A stretch of 64,000 bases of DNA from positions 124,001 through 188,000 of the forward strand of contig QANY01008030.1 in assembly GCA_003255025.1 (NCBI GenBank), written 5' to 3'. A program made the translations under genes and the position numbers. Positions 1-11,384 of the stretch are shown here, in pieces. The notes beneath the pieces were generated by a model that made no database searches, was not told the DNA's origin, and saw nothing but the letters and a program-made list of their open reading frames with translations. The DNA comes from Datisca glomerata (lineage: Eukaryota; Streptophyta; Magnoliopsida; Cucurbitales; Datiscaceae). Within the stretch, counting starts at the first letter, position 1. Every line of letters begins with the position of its first letter.

Positions 1-2755
1 ATTGAGAATCAAAATTAAAGAACAATTATGGTTTGACTACGTTATAGCCCTAGATAAAAAAACTAAAACATACTAAAATAAGAAACATCCTAATAATATT
101 CATTATTATCGAGAAAAAGAGAAGAAAAACTAGATTCAATGAGGAAATTGAAGTTGAGATTCGTCTCCCGGTTGGATCCGTCTTCTTCTCCTCTCCCAAA
201 AGTTCTTTTTTCTGCCTCCCCACGTCCAAAAAGTCATCTAATAACCCTAACAATTTTATTTATACACTAGGGTATGATAAAGATAAATTTGGAATGAAAA
301 TAAAAAAGAAAAAGTCCTTATCGTGCTGGCGTCGCGACACTGGCTTGTTATAACACCCAATGTCCGTTCTTTTCTCATTTTATCCGTAATTTTGCCTTCA
401 AATCTTTCAAAATCAACCTAAATGTAATTAAATATCTAACCTACAAGATAAAAATAAAAACAAACATAAATCAAGCAATCGCGGGGTTCTGCGTTTTGCT
501 CCCTCTCGGCTTCGATCATCTCTTTGTACGTGCTTACTTCCTCGACCTCCTGACTAGCAACATTGAGGTTATTATTCGTAAATATCTAAGCTAGACAAGG
601 GTTGACTTATTGTCTGTCCGAGCTCTAAAAGGGAAGACCACTAAATGCTATATACAAGGCATAAACAAGGTAAGAGCACGTGCATAATATCTGCCAATGA
701 GTCAACCCGGCTGGAGGAGACCAATGTGGGAACACTTACTTCAGGTACGCAGTAACTTGCTCGGAACAATGGGAAATTAGTTGTAGACCTGCATAACCTT
801 GTAATTGACATTGCAACTATAGCTGCTGTAACAGAAGTAGAAAGGATAAAAGAAAGATACCTGGGTATGAGAAAGTCAGACTGGGGAACCACCATTTCAC
901 AATATACATTGTCTGGGAAAGCTAGTCTTCAGATTGTTGTTTTATCCTATTGAAGCTCTTCTTATGAAAATTGGCTTTACTCTAACTGGTCTGTTAAAGT
1001 CTCCTTGCTACGACCTTTATTAATATCCCTAGCTCAGAGGGTTACTCGAATATGTTGTTTTTATACTCTACTCGTTCCTTGAAGGTCCAATTAATTAATA
1101 TTCAAGTAATTGAAGGACGATTAGTGTTTGTTCTGTATGACTCTAAAAAGTTATAGCTAAGGAGAGGATTTCAGGGTCCCTTGACTTGCCAAACGATTTT
1201 CAGTATGCCTATACTATCAGTCTTAAACCACATGAGCATAAGTGTTTTTACAAACGACTTCACACTTGGAGCTTTGAAAAGACACTCAAGTGCTTGAATG
1301 AGAAATAAAGAGAAGCTCTCAGTAGGATAAAGAGGAGATTAAGTCCCCAAGAACCCAAATGACAAAGACAAGGTAGCTGGGCCTCGAAGACCAGAATTCT
1401 TGCATCTTCTTCTCTTTAAAAATGTAAAGATCTCACTGATCTTATAATCAAATGTCTTCTTCTATGGTATATGTAATTAACGAGAAAGTCGAGAGACTTC
1501 CCAGTAGTGTGTAACTCACCACCATCTTAATAAAGACCCTAAAAAGGGGGACATTTTCTTACACATGTAGTCACCGAGTACTGTAAGCCGTTGAAAGATA
1601 ATCTTTTTTATCTCAGTCCATTCGTGGCACATGAATGCCAAAGTGGATTAGTAGGTTTCCGAGACTTTTTTTTCTCTATGAATGGATTGGAAAATGAATC
1701 GAATTGCATGTAGCATACATATGAAATTCACACCTCCCCTACGGCGCCATCAATGAGAATCGAACCAACCACAGCTCCATTATAATTATATCAATCATAT
1801 ATCATACAAACCCTTTCCATACTAATAGAACTTTATTTACTCTATTGATTTTAATATAGAATAAAAGTTACGATTTTTTATAAGTTTATTGAAAAAGGTA
1901 ATTTATTTCTCTCTATTTTTTCTTTGTTCATTACTTATGTAATAAATCTAAAAAAATTTGGTCAGAAGAACGAGTTCTTATGTATATATACACACATTAC
2001 CGGTTGGCTGATTTTTATGCAAAAAAGACAAAACATAACTTTATTTCCACTCATAAGGAATGAAGGTTAGATACCTTTGACAGAGTTGTATTTTTTGTTG
2101 AAATTGGATGGTGTTAAAACTCCCGAAATGTAGTCTGGACAGCGGGCCCTCTCCTTTCTGACGGGACTGATTCGGGGAAGGGTCAATCTCGTCCGGGGCA
2201 TTTAAACGAAAAAAAGAAACTGAACTTCAACCCCCGAAAACTTTCTTTTTGAATATATAAGAGATTCTTTTTCTTTATCCTCTATATAGCTCGTCGTTAG
2301 TCCTTCACAAGTACGTTTTACGAGCACTGTACATATTTCTTAGATGAGAACACACAGACGTAGCGATACCTCAACTAAGAAGCATAGTGAAAAATTTAAG
2401 AAAAGTGATGTGAAGCATCACCATCATTTATTATTTTGAGTTGTTAATGTATAAACATGCATAGTATATATAATTATTTTCTTTAAAGACAATTATAGAT
2501 AGATATTATGTTTTAAATTACGCCACCTCTCGAAGAAATGTTTGTTTTGAGTTATAAAATCTTAATTCTTTAAAGAAATTGATTAAAATAGTCAAAACAA
2601 TTTTGTTGAATGCATCAACCACGCGCATCGAGAAAAGGAGGTAAGAAAATAAGTTATGGGTGATGACGTGTGGTGTGGATGGAGAGAGAAAGAAGGGGAG
2701 AGAGAAAGCACATGTAATCACATGATGTTCTTGAACCTAACACCACCCCCATGTG
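1..2755. other. Gene-free AT-rich stretch
   Basis: No gene is recognisable here. The open frames on the minus strand at 50-253 and 641-895 have no family signature that I can identify and no convincing splice context. A region near 2100-2220 is locally GC-richer but shows no clear terminal repeats. I read the stretch as intergenic DNA with possible decayed repeats. Confidence 0.5.
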
Positions 2756-2773
2756 CTCTCTCTCTCTCTCTCT
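2756..2773. repeat. (CT)n microsatellite
   Basis: A run of CT dinucleotides followed by pyrimidine-rich TTC repeats. It is a simple sequence with no gene attached that I can support. Confidence 0.8.
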
Positions 2774-4613
2774 TCCACTCTTCTTCTTCTTCCCTATGGC
2801 TATGATCTTCTTCATCACTATCCATTCCTTTTAGCATGGTTGCCACGTTTCACTCTCTTTTGGACCCCACCTTGAGACCGACAATTCCCCTCTTTTTTTT
2901 AAATAAATATGTCAAATGGTGGTGGTGTTGTTTCCAAGAAGGAAACCAGTCGGCTCTGCTGTATCGGTCGTTGGGATTGAGAGCGAGAGAGAGATTTGGT
3001 TGTGTATGTTGGGCATTTGGGGCTCCATGTGATCAGAGCCACCACATCGTCCTCCTCTCTATTTTTTCTTTCTATTTTTAAATTCTTCCTATTATAATTT
3101 CTTGGATCCAATCCCACCCACCTTTCTTTTTAATTTTTGATTTTCTCCCCTAATCATTCCGTACTCCTTTTCAAGTACGAATTCTTAGACCTATGGCTGT
3201 CCCTTATCCATAAAATCCACCTAAACATACGTAAATTGGATCCAAATCCAATATTATTAGATAATATTGTATACTCTTAATCTCAAAAAGTAATTTGAGA
3301 TGTAAGTTTATTTCTTATAATAATAAACTAACAACGAGTCTTATTTGATAACCAATATGTCATTGTGTTAGCCCGATATGATTAATGGATGAAATATGTT
3401 GGCTTTGGTTGATTGATTGCATGACTTTTGTTATTCAGACTTGTAAATTACGTAGAAGAAAGGTAAATATAGCGGATTTTACCAAATGAATTTTAGTATT
3501 AGACAATGGAAGGAAGTTGGTTGCTTTATTATACATTGGAGGAGATGGGGTGGGGACTCCTTTTATATTGGGATCAGGAACATGATCCTAGTTCCAGGAT
3601 GGACCCATGACCATACAATCAGAAAGGAGTGGAAGTGGGACCCTATTTTTGATGGAGCAAAATGCAAAGGCATGCTTTCATGTGGGCCCAAACCAAAGCA
3701 AAAGTGTTAGACACAAAAGTGGATTCGGATTTAATTACGGAAAAAGAAAAAGAAAATATTATTTTTAACAACTCGTTTGATATGTATATTAATCTCGAGC
3801 GTCCGTTTACATAATAGACGTCACGATTTGTCCAACATAATCCCACAAAAGTAGAATGGTGATGTATTGAAGAATGATGGGTTCTGTAGGAGAAACACAT
3901 GCAATGCAAAGGCACGCGTATGTGCTTCCCATAGGCCATAATTATAATCACAAGGAAATGGTTTTATCTTATGTCACTTAGGATTTGGTTCGAGATCACT
4001 ATTTTAAGAGTAAATGAGCATCCAATCACATTCTCACGTTTATTATAAGTGATCTGATTTTAATTTCTTAAGATATTTAATTGTTAAGGGAACAAATATT
4101 TTTAAGTACCTAAATTCCTCAACATATATGTGAGAGATATTTTCATTTCTCAAGAAATCAGATAATTACGTATATTTGTTTTTCACTTGACATGTCATAA
4201 TTACCTTCAATTCTTAATTATATTTTTAGCCTACTAAACACATTTATTTTATCTTCTCAGTAATCATGTACATAATATTTATGTTCTACCAAACGTGATA
4301 ATCTTACGTTTAAAGATATATAAAATGGCTCTTATGAGATGTCTGTTTTTGCATAGTGATCTTGTTGACACATTTTCATTATTTACCAACTCAATTTACT
4401 CCCCCTAAAATTGTACTTTCATTGTTATTCTGAAAAACATATACCCCTAATATAATTCGAGAATGAAATAGATTTTAAAATGATCTTTTCCTTTTTTTTG
4501 GTGTTCAAGAAAAAATAAAAGCAAATTTACTTACTGGAAGAAGTAAGTGTAATAATACAATCAATGTATCGCCACACGTCGCTTGATATTTCACTTCAAG
4601 AATTGAAAACATG
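2774..4613. other. Intergenic, no gene seen
   Basis: AT-rich sequence with short open frames on both strands (for example 2836-3081 plus, 3643-3951 minus). None resembles a known plant protein and they overlap each other antisense, so I regard them as chance frames. Confidence 0.5.
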
Positions 4614-4904
4614 AACAATTGGTGATCGCGGAAGTATCAAACTCGAGAATGTTGTGGTGCCCAGCCAAATATACATGGATGATTAAACCGAGGAAGTGCT
4701 TGGGTAAAGTTGTTAGAAATAATGAATTGCATTATAAGATTAAGTGAAAATTACGGTAACAATTGGTGATCGCGGAAGTATCAAACTCGAGAATGTTGTG
4801 GTGCCCAGCTGAATATACATGGATGATTAAACCGAGGAAGTGCTTGGGTAAAAGTTGTTAGAAATAATGAATTGCATTATAAGATTAAATGAAAATTACG
4901 GTAA
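4614..4904. repeat. Tandem duplication, 144-bp unit
   Basis: Two adjacent copies of a unit beginning AACAATTGGTGATCGCGG start at 4614 and 4758. They differ by only a few bases (for example CCAAAT versus CTGAAT in the middle), so the duplication is fairly recent. No coding capacity is evident. Confidence 0.85.
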
Positions 4905-6186
4905 TACAATACTTATGAAATACCAATGTAAATACAATTATTGAAATAAATTTTTGAACAATATAATGGTAATATAAAAAGTTATGGAAAAATTCAAACT
5001 GAGTCATGTTTTTACAGTTTCCTCAAAACAATTACGCCCCCTTACGTGTGTGGTACTAAAGGTTGATAACGATATCTATTTCTCAAGATAAAACAGTTGA
5101 ATAGCATCCGACTTCACCACTTTATCAAATTGACTTATCTGAATTCTACCACTAGAGTAACGAATCAAAACATGACTCAAACCAAGAAAATCATACAAAA
5201 AATTGAACCATGAATCGAACAAAAAATGAACCAAAATCAAATTAGAGACCGAGCCAAAAAACTGAACCAAAACTTGAACAAAAACTAGCAAAAAATCAAG
5301 AAGAGAATAAAAGAGAGAAAATGGTAGCAAATTGCTTTGTTGGTTTCTCAAATGAGGATGAGAGGACCTCATTTTATAGTGTTCATGGGGATAACTACCA
5401 TAAAGGCTAAGTGAGCACAAAAAAAAACATTTGGCCCAATGATCAATGCTAAAGAAATATTTTTTTGGGCTGTTATACAGCATTAAGAGCCCGTAATATT
5501 GCATTACATGACTTTTGGCTTCTTTAGGGAGAAAAAAATAAATATGGATTAAAAGGTGGCCTATATAAGGGCGGTTTTTTGAACCACATTCGAGTCCACA
5601 AGACGTGCGGGAAATGGTGTTTAACACCCAATTCCCAACAAAGTAACAGTATTGTGAGTAAGAGAGAGAAAAGCGTTAAAAGTGAGGGGATAAGATTTGA
5701 AGTTTACCTCCCCTCAATCAATCATTAATGTGGGATTTTAGTAGATTGGGAAAGTTTCCTACTTTCCCATGACATACCCTACTCTTTCTTTGACTGAAGA
5801 GTTATTTTAGATATCATCTAGTACACTGGATATGTCACTCAATCGATTAGGTGTTAGTACTTTCCTTAAGAAGAGACTCATAGTTGTGACACTGTTACTG
5901 TGAGATACTTTCCTTACTGAGCCCTTATGTAGTTGCTTGTTATAAATAGACATAACTTCGACCATTTGCTTCTTATGCCCTGAGAATAAATTTGTTGGTT
6001 CAGACCAAGACGCTTCTCACCATGCAGGTCTGTTCAGACTAAATACTTAGTCTGTTATGCTTTTTTATCTCAACTTTGATGGATGTTCGATCGAGTTACT
6101 TCGTGGAGGCTTTATTGTGGATCTAGGGACGAAGGTGTAATGCTTTGTCCTAACACGACGTGTGGCTCTGAGTCAGTCGTGTAGAG
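4905..6186. other. Intergenic, unidentified repeat-like DNA
   Basis: The 183-residue open frame on the minus strand at 5076-5627 has low-complexity composition and no recognisable domain. The part from about 5640 to 6186 continues beyond the hAT insertion at 7668 and may be an older retroelement remnant, but I could not define its ends. Confidence 0.35.
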
Positions 6187-6717
6187 TATGGGTGTAAGCG
6201 GTTCGGTTCGGTGTGGTTTAGGATGTTTAACGAACCAAACCGTAAATGCGGTTTATCAAAACTAAGACTGAACCGAACCAAGCCGGTCAGAATGAAGAAA
6301 CCGCGTCGAACCGAACCGTCAAAATTTTCTCTAAACCGCACCGAACCGGTTCAAACCGGTAAAATAAACATAATAATTTCTGTTGAAAACAAACAAGCCT
6401 TAGTTTGAACAATTTCCTGAAAACGTAAATATCCATGTGGAAACATAGGAGAAAGAATTGAGATCATTCTAATCTAAAATTCTATTAATAGATTATAAAT
6501 ATAATCAGAAAATAATAAAATCCTCATAAGCATCGAAAAATTCTTAAGGCAAAAAAACAAAATACAAACTAAAATCAGGTGTGGAATTTCTCTTTTCTTC
6601 TTGAACTTCCAGATCTGGAAATTCTTCTTTTCTTTTTGAACTTCCAGATCTGGAATTTCTTTTTATTCTTTTACTTCTAAAACTTTTACATCTGAACCAG
6701 AGAAAGAGACGCAAACT

Positions 6718-6768
<51 letters not shown>

Positions 6769-7659
6769 ACAGAGAAATTGCGAAGACATCATAGAAGATA
6801 ATATGCCAATCTGAGTTTGTAACGGAAGAATAAAACACTGAGAAAAATGACCACTAACTAAGTATCTAAGAAATGAAAACTATAAAATCAAGCTCTAAAA
6901 TTAGGGTTAGAACAACATATATAACATAAAAAATCACTAAGACTACCAGATAACAAGATAACAAGAAAAAACTACAGATCTACCAGATAACAAAAATTCT
7001 ACATATTTTTAAAAAAATCTACAGATCTTCTACAGATCTACTAGATATATCTACCAAATAGCAATATAACAAAAAAAATCTACAGATCTACTAGATCTAC
7101 CACATTTCAGAGCTGGTGTGAGCTAGGGCTCAAATCATCAATGATGGTTCTGCTGGGCGCCGGAGAAAGAAGCGTACTGAGAGATGGAGTCCGAATGGAG
7201 TTCGTCGACGATGAAGTTCACATGAAGAACTGTTGGGTGATGGAATTCGTCGTTGGTGGAGTTCAGCTTGGTGATGAAGTTCATCTCGGGGGACCATAAG
7301 AGAGAGATATAGAGAGAGCAGAGAGAAGTACATAGAGAGAAAGAGAGAGAGTAGAGAAATGTATAGAGAGAGATGAGAAGAAGAAGATGAGAGCAACGAG
7401 TCTAAGGGGGAGAGAGAGTAAGGAAGCGGTGAAAATATTTATGGATTAGGGTTAGAGTATTGTGAAAATCTCTTTATATATTGAATATGCTGTTCGGTTT
7501 GGTTCGATGCGGTTTCTTCATAAAAATCACAGACCGAACCGAACCGTGGACTTATCACATATCAGGAACTGAACCGAACCGTCTAGAATGTTGAGACCGA
7601 CCGAACCGCATCGGTTCGATCCGGTCCAATCGATTTCACTGATTTTTCTTACACGCCTA
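6187..7659. mobile_element. Non-autonomous hAT-type element
   Basis: A 1473-bp insertion flanked by a perfect 8-bp target duplication GTGTAGAG (6179-6186 and 7660-7667). The terminal inverted repeats are TATGGGTGTAAG at the left and, read inward, TAGGCGTGTAAG at the right (10 of 12 match). Both ends are filled with GGTTCGGTT/AACCGAACC subterminal repeats, typical of plant hAT-like MITEs. No transposase is encoded; the interior holds a long (GA)n tract and GA-rich filler. The 8-bp duplication is the established hat-superfamily signature; the non-autonomous status is inferred from the missing transposase. Confidence 0.88.
6727..6765. repeat. (GA)n microsatellite inside the hAT element
   Basis: About 39 bp of uninterrupted AG repeats, with further GA-rich blocks at 7290-7430. 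It accounts for the serine/leucine repeats in the antisense frame here. Confidence 0.9.
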
Positions 7660-7667
7660 GTGTAGAG

Positions 7668-8916
7668 GAATTTTATGGGGCACTTTTAGCTCTCGCCTCA
7701 TCTTGGCGAGGGGCTTTCCTTATAGAGTCCTCATATTGATGGCTACTGGGATGAGTCTCTGTTCCAGTCATGCTCCTTGATCTGAGGTGTGCCTCATCTA
7801 AAAAGTCATATCTCTTAAGCCGACTGAAGTACTCAAGTATCGTCATGTGATTTTGAATCGGTTACACGAGGGTTCCTTCACTGAGTCTGCATGGTGGTTT
7901 GGCCTAAGGTCAAGCTCGGCCATATAGCTTTACGCAAACTCATCATGTGGCTCTACTTTAGCCATGTGGGTGTAGCACAACCCCCGTCGACATATGAGTC
8001 TTTATGGTCACGTGGATGGATTTGCGATGCCGACTTGATGGTCTTTCTCTAAACTTAGTCCTAGCTAGGCCCAACTTGATGTTTCCCCTCTACAGTAAGG
8101 GTATTTTGTTGAGAAGGAGAAATATTTTTCATCCCAACACAAGTTTCTTAATGTAGCAATTTTGCTCTAATATAAGTATGTATTAATATTCTACTTAGTT
8201 ATAATTACAGGGAATATAAATAATATTAGTAGATCGCAACCTCTCTTGATAAGGGCTCAATGTTTTAGCCCAAAAGTTATTTGGGCCGTCCAAAAGGTTG
8301 TCATCTTACCACAAGACCATGATTCTCTCGATGAAAGCGCTTCAGCAGAGAACTTAAAGTCTGGACCATTTGTTCAAAGGTTAGTGTGGGTGCCAGAACT
8401 TTACACGTGCGCTCGATGCTTTGTCTTTCACTTCCCGCCTTACTCGTTCGTATGCCGTCCGATCATCGCAGCCGTAGACTAGATTCGTTTTCCAGTTCTC
8501 AGTTGCTGTCGCGTCGCTCAGAAGATTGGGAGTTCCTTAAAACTCAGATATTTCGGATGCAAGAAAATATCATAAATCCTAGTTGAATCGAATCTTCAAT
8601 CTCCAGAAAGATAGAAGGAAAGGTGGACATTTGTTTGATATCTTCACCCAGTTTTCTGTCGTTAAGTACTATCAATCTCTGGTGCATATGCATCGTTCTC
8701 TAATTTTTGTATCTACTGCTTGTTGATTACTGATTTGGAAGTATGGGAACTCATTTGCGTCTTGGATTTGAATATATTCCCAATGAAAAAAGGATTCGAA
8801 GTTTCGTTTGTTTAATTCTCTCCGAACGGACTGACTGTGAATTGTGTGCGCTTCACAAGTTAAACAAGTAGTTGGTTGGATTCTGATTTTGATTATCTTC
8901 CTGTGACTTTGTAGGG
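7668..8916. other. Intergenic region and 5' leader of the PMD-like gene
   Basis: 7668-8160 continues the unidentified repeat that the hAT element entered. The last part probably contains the 5' UTR of the downstream gene: TTGTAG ends at 8914, three bases before its first ATG, preceded by a pyrimidine-poor but plausible intron end, suggesting a 5'-UTR intron. The donor and the transcription start are not identified. Confidence 0.4.
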
Positions 8917-9912
8917 ATGGAAATGGCGGACGAGAAGGACGGCGTCGATGGGGTTGCATCTCAGGGAAATCTGACGGCTGAGAACTTTTATGATGAAAAC
9001 GGTTCTAAGGTCTTGGAATTAAATCGAAAGATAGAGGTGCTGGAGCGTGAGAAGCGGCGACTGGTAGACGAGAACGATGAAATTAAAGAAAGGATTCAGA
9101 GTTTGACTGCGGAGTCTCAGGGAATGAAGAGGGAGGAGGTGTCTTTGAAGAAGAAGTTGGCGGAGATGGAGAAAACCATTGAGCGGTCTAAAGAGGGAGA
9201 GAAAGTCTCAGAGGCGATTGCAGCAAGAGCTGCAGTTCTAGAAAGTGAAGTCTCGAGGCTCCAACACGATTTAATATCATCGATGAACGAAGTAGAGGAA
9301 GCAAATGCAGATATTGCAGAACTGAAGAAACTTTTGGGAGAGAAGGGGGAGAAGGTTGGGAAATTGGAGAGAGAGGTGGAGGATTTGAAGAAAGAAAAGG
9401 CTGAAACCGAGAAGAACGTGAGAGAATTGGAGAGGAAAGTAGGGATTTTGGAGATGAGGGAGATTGAGGAGAAGAGCAAGAAAGTTAGGCTTGGGGAAGA
9501 AACAAGAGACAAAATCGGTGAGAAAGAGAGGGAAGTCAATGCATTCAGGAAAAGAGTTGAGGATTTGGAATCAGTAATTATAAAAAGTGGGTTGGAGTTG
9601 GAGAAGTGGGTTAAGGAAAAATTGAACGTGGAGGAAGCTTTAAGAGAATCAGAAGAGAAAACTAATGGTTTAGGATTAATGGTGGTTCAATTGCAGAAGG
9701 AAGTAGAGGATGCAGAGAAGGTTATCTGGGGATTGAAGGAGAACGCTGTTGAGTCCATAAATGGGACTGCTAATGAGGTTAAGGCTGCCTTAGGTGGTGG
9801 AAGTTATGGATTAAATGCGCTGATGTTGCATTGGCCAGCAGTGGCAGGATCTACAGGAGCAATTCTTGCAGCAGCTGCTGTTGTCTATGTTTGGTATGGG
9901 AGACGAAATTGA
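8917..9912 (+). CDS. PMD2: PMD1/PMD2-like coiled-coil, tail-anchored organelle division factor
   Basis: A 331-residue single-exon protein. Residues about 30-280 are an almost unbroken coiled coil (heptads rich in E, K, L and R), followed by a Gly/Ala-rich single membrane segment at about 305-327 and a short basic tail GRRN. The early segment YDENGSKVLELNRKIEVLE and the C-terminal LHWPAVAGSTGAI match, from memory, the peroxisomal and mitochondrial division factors of Arabidopsis, which sit in the outer membranes of peroxisomes and mitochondria and promote fission or morphogenesis independently of dynamin. Two in-frame ATGs lie at 8917 and 8923; the second gives MADEKDG, which fits the family start equally well. 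A likely 3' splice site lies just upstream. The frame is intact. Domain layout is seen; function is by family. Confidence 0.85.
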   Translation: MEMADEKDGVDGVASQGNLTAENFYDENGSKVLELNRKIEVLEREKRRLVDENDEIKERIQSLTAESQGMKREEVSLKKKLAEMEKTIERSKEGEKVSEAIAARAAVLESEVSRLQHDLISSMNEVEEANADIAELKKLLGEKGEKVGKLEREVEDLKKEKAETEKNVRELERKVGILEMREIEEKSKKVRLGEETRDKIGEKEREVNAFRKRVEDLESVIIKSGLELEKWVKEKLNVEEALRESEEKTNGLGLMVVQLQKEVEDAEKVIWGLKENAVESINGTANEVKAALGGGSYGLNALMLHWPAVAGSTGAILAAAAVVYVWYGRRN

Positions 9913-10440
9913 TTGCAGTTTTGAATTTATGAATCACAGTTTTGCTTTGCTCTAATTAGGCATATGAGAGTTTGAACTTTAGGTTCATTGATTTTTGATT
10001 AATTATTACTCTTAACGGATAGGAATTGTTTCTGTTGTATCACAATAATGGTTTACACCAATATCTGGATCTGCCCTTCTTTTCAATTTGGATGACTCGG
10101 GCGGTTAAGGCCGCCATGTAATTGGGTTTTGAGAAAATTTACCATCTTCAATCACAGAATTGAACTTATTTGGAATGTAATATCATACGATCAATCTTCT
10201 GCAAGAGGTACCATTAACTTGGAGATCCAGTTTGGTAACTAGAAGCTGCTGGGTTTTATATGTTCGTGCCTCTTGGTGTTAATTTGTTTGATTTATGATT
10301 GGATAGTGAAAAAAATAGCTCAAATTTTGACAAAGTTAGTAATAAATACCTTATTAATATCCTTTGAAATCTACGTCCTTGAAAATTTTCAAATAGATTC
10401 TAACAAACACTAAGAAACTTAGAAGGTAGAAACTCAAATT
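9913..10440. other. 3' flank of the PMD-like gene
   Basis: AT-rich sequence containing the probable 3' UTR. Several AATAAT/AATTAT-type signals occur but I cannot pick a poly(A) site. No other gene is seen. Confidence 0.45.
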
Positions 10441-10863
10441 ACATGAAGTTTGTCATTGTCAACAAGAGATAATAATATCACAAAGCAAATTAAAGAACTC
10501 ATTAGAGCTTCTCTTAATTTATCTAAAAATACATTCCTCAAATCCAGACCTGAATTTCTTATTTTGGTCAAAATCAATCTCCTCAATGTAATTGTCAAGC
10601 CTTCAATCAACTTTAATAGAGCAATTCAGTCAATTGGCCATAGTTTTCAATTAAGCCAATTCAAACCAGCATATTGACTGCAACTCAGCATATTCAATAC
10701 TACTTGCAACAAATCTATGGTCTACTGCTCTTAATACATCCCCCAAGCAATATCGAGCAATAACACCAACTGCAGCTCGACAATGATTCTTTATAAAGAC
10801 AACATCACAATTAATCTTGACTGCTTGACCAACAGGAGGAGTATATGTATATCTCTCGCCCAC
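10441..10863 (-). pseudogene. Decayed RNase H (RVT_3-type) domain of a non-LTR retroelement
   Basis: The minus-strand frame begins with YTPPVGQAVKINCDVVF, then a stretch RAAVGVIARYCLGDVLRAVD and an AEL motif. This is the usual order of the plant RVT_3 RNase H domain (PP-G-KIN-D at the first catalytic Asp, G-V-R-G, then AE-A-). The continuation to about 10441 reads through stops and frameshifts but keeps a DC-ALL-IEG pattern expected near the third acidic residue. No reverse transcriptase is present upstream on this strand, so it is an isolated remnant. Confidence 0.6.
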
Positions 10864-11159
10864 TTCTGGTTCAACAAGAATTGGTATTTTTATACGGTTC
10901 TTTTGATATGGAACGTATTTTATAATTATTTTTGAAACTATATTTGGTAAATTTTTTGTATTAGTATTTACTCTCTGAACTTATAAGCAAATGATGGCCG
11001 TATGTGAAAAAAGCATATAATTAGTAAACCATATACTGTATATTATTTAAATATACTATATAGTAATAAACATAATTGGTATTATTATAGTATATAAAGC
11101 AATAAACATATTTAGTATAATTTCTGTTGTTTGTGCGAAAGCCTATAATCCTACAACAT

Positions 11160-11310
11160 CAGAACATGGGCCTGAGAGCCAAAATGCTCCAAGTATTGTG
11201 TTCCTCAAAGCCCTAAAACCCTCCTCCCCCTTCACCTAAAACCCTAGAATCTGAGACGAGACGAGTTTCCTTCCTCTCTTCTATCCTTCCCTATCTAAAA
11301 CCCCACTATT
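11160..11310 (+). promoter_or_regulatory. Telo-box and site II motifs in the RSL1D1-like leader
   Basis: A site II element TGGGCC lies at 11167-11172. Two telo-box-like motifs follow, CTAAAACCCTC near 11213 and CCTAAAACCCTAG at 11235-11247, with a further TAAAACCCC near 11296. This combination is established in plants for genes of translation and ribosome biogenesis, and it precedes a gene of exactly that class by 100-200 bp. The motifs are seen; use as regulators is inferred. Confidence 0.65.
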
Positions 11311-11384
11311 TTGTCCATTCCTCTGTATCTCTACTAGCTGCGCCTTCAGATTTTCTCTGAGTGAAGCAGGAATCAAGACCAATA

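Noticed and set aside
641..895. An 84-codon minus-strand frame that might be an exon
   Set aside because: No family similarity recognised and no convincing neighbouring exons.
5076..5627. A 183-codon open frame on the minus strand
   Set aside because: Low-complexity Leu/Phe/Ser composition, no recognisable domain, no promoter or splice context; likely chance in AT-rich DNA.
9117..9539. A 140-codon frame antisense to the PMD-like gene
   Set aside because: Ser/Phe-rich mirror of a Lys/Glu-rich coiled coil; a shadow of the real gene.
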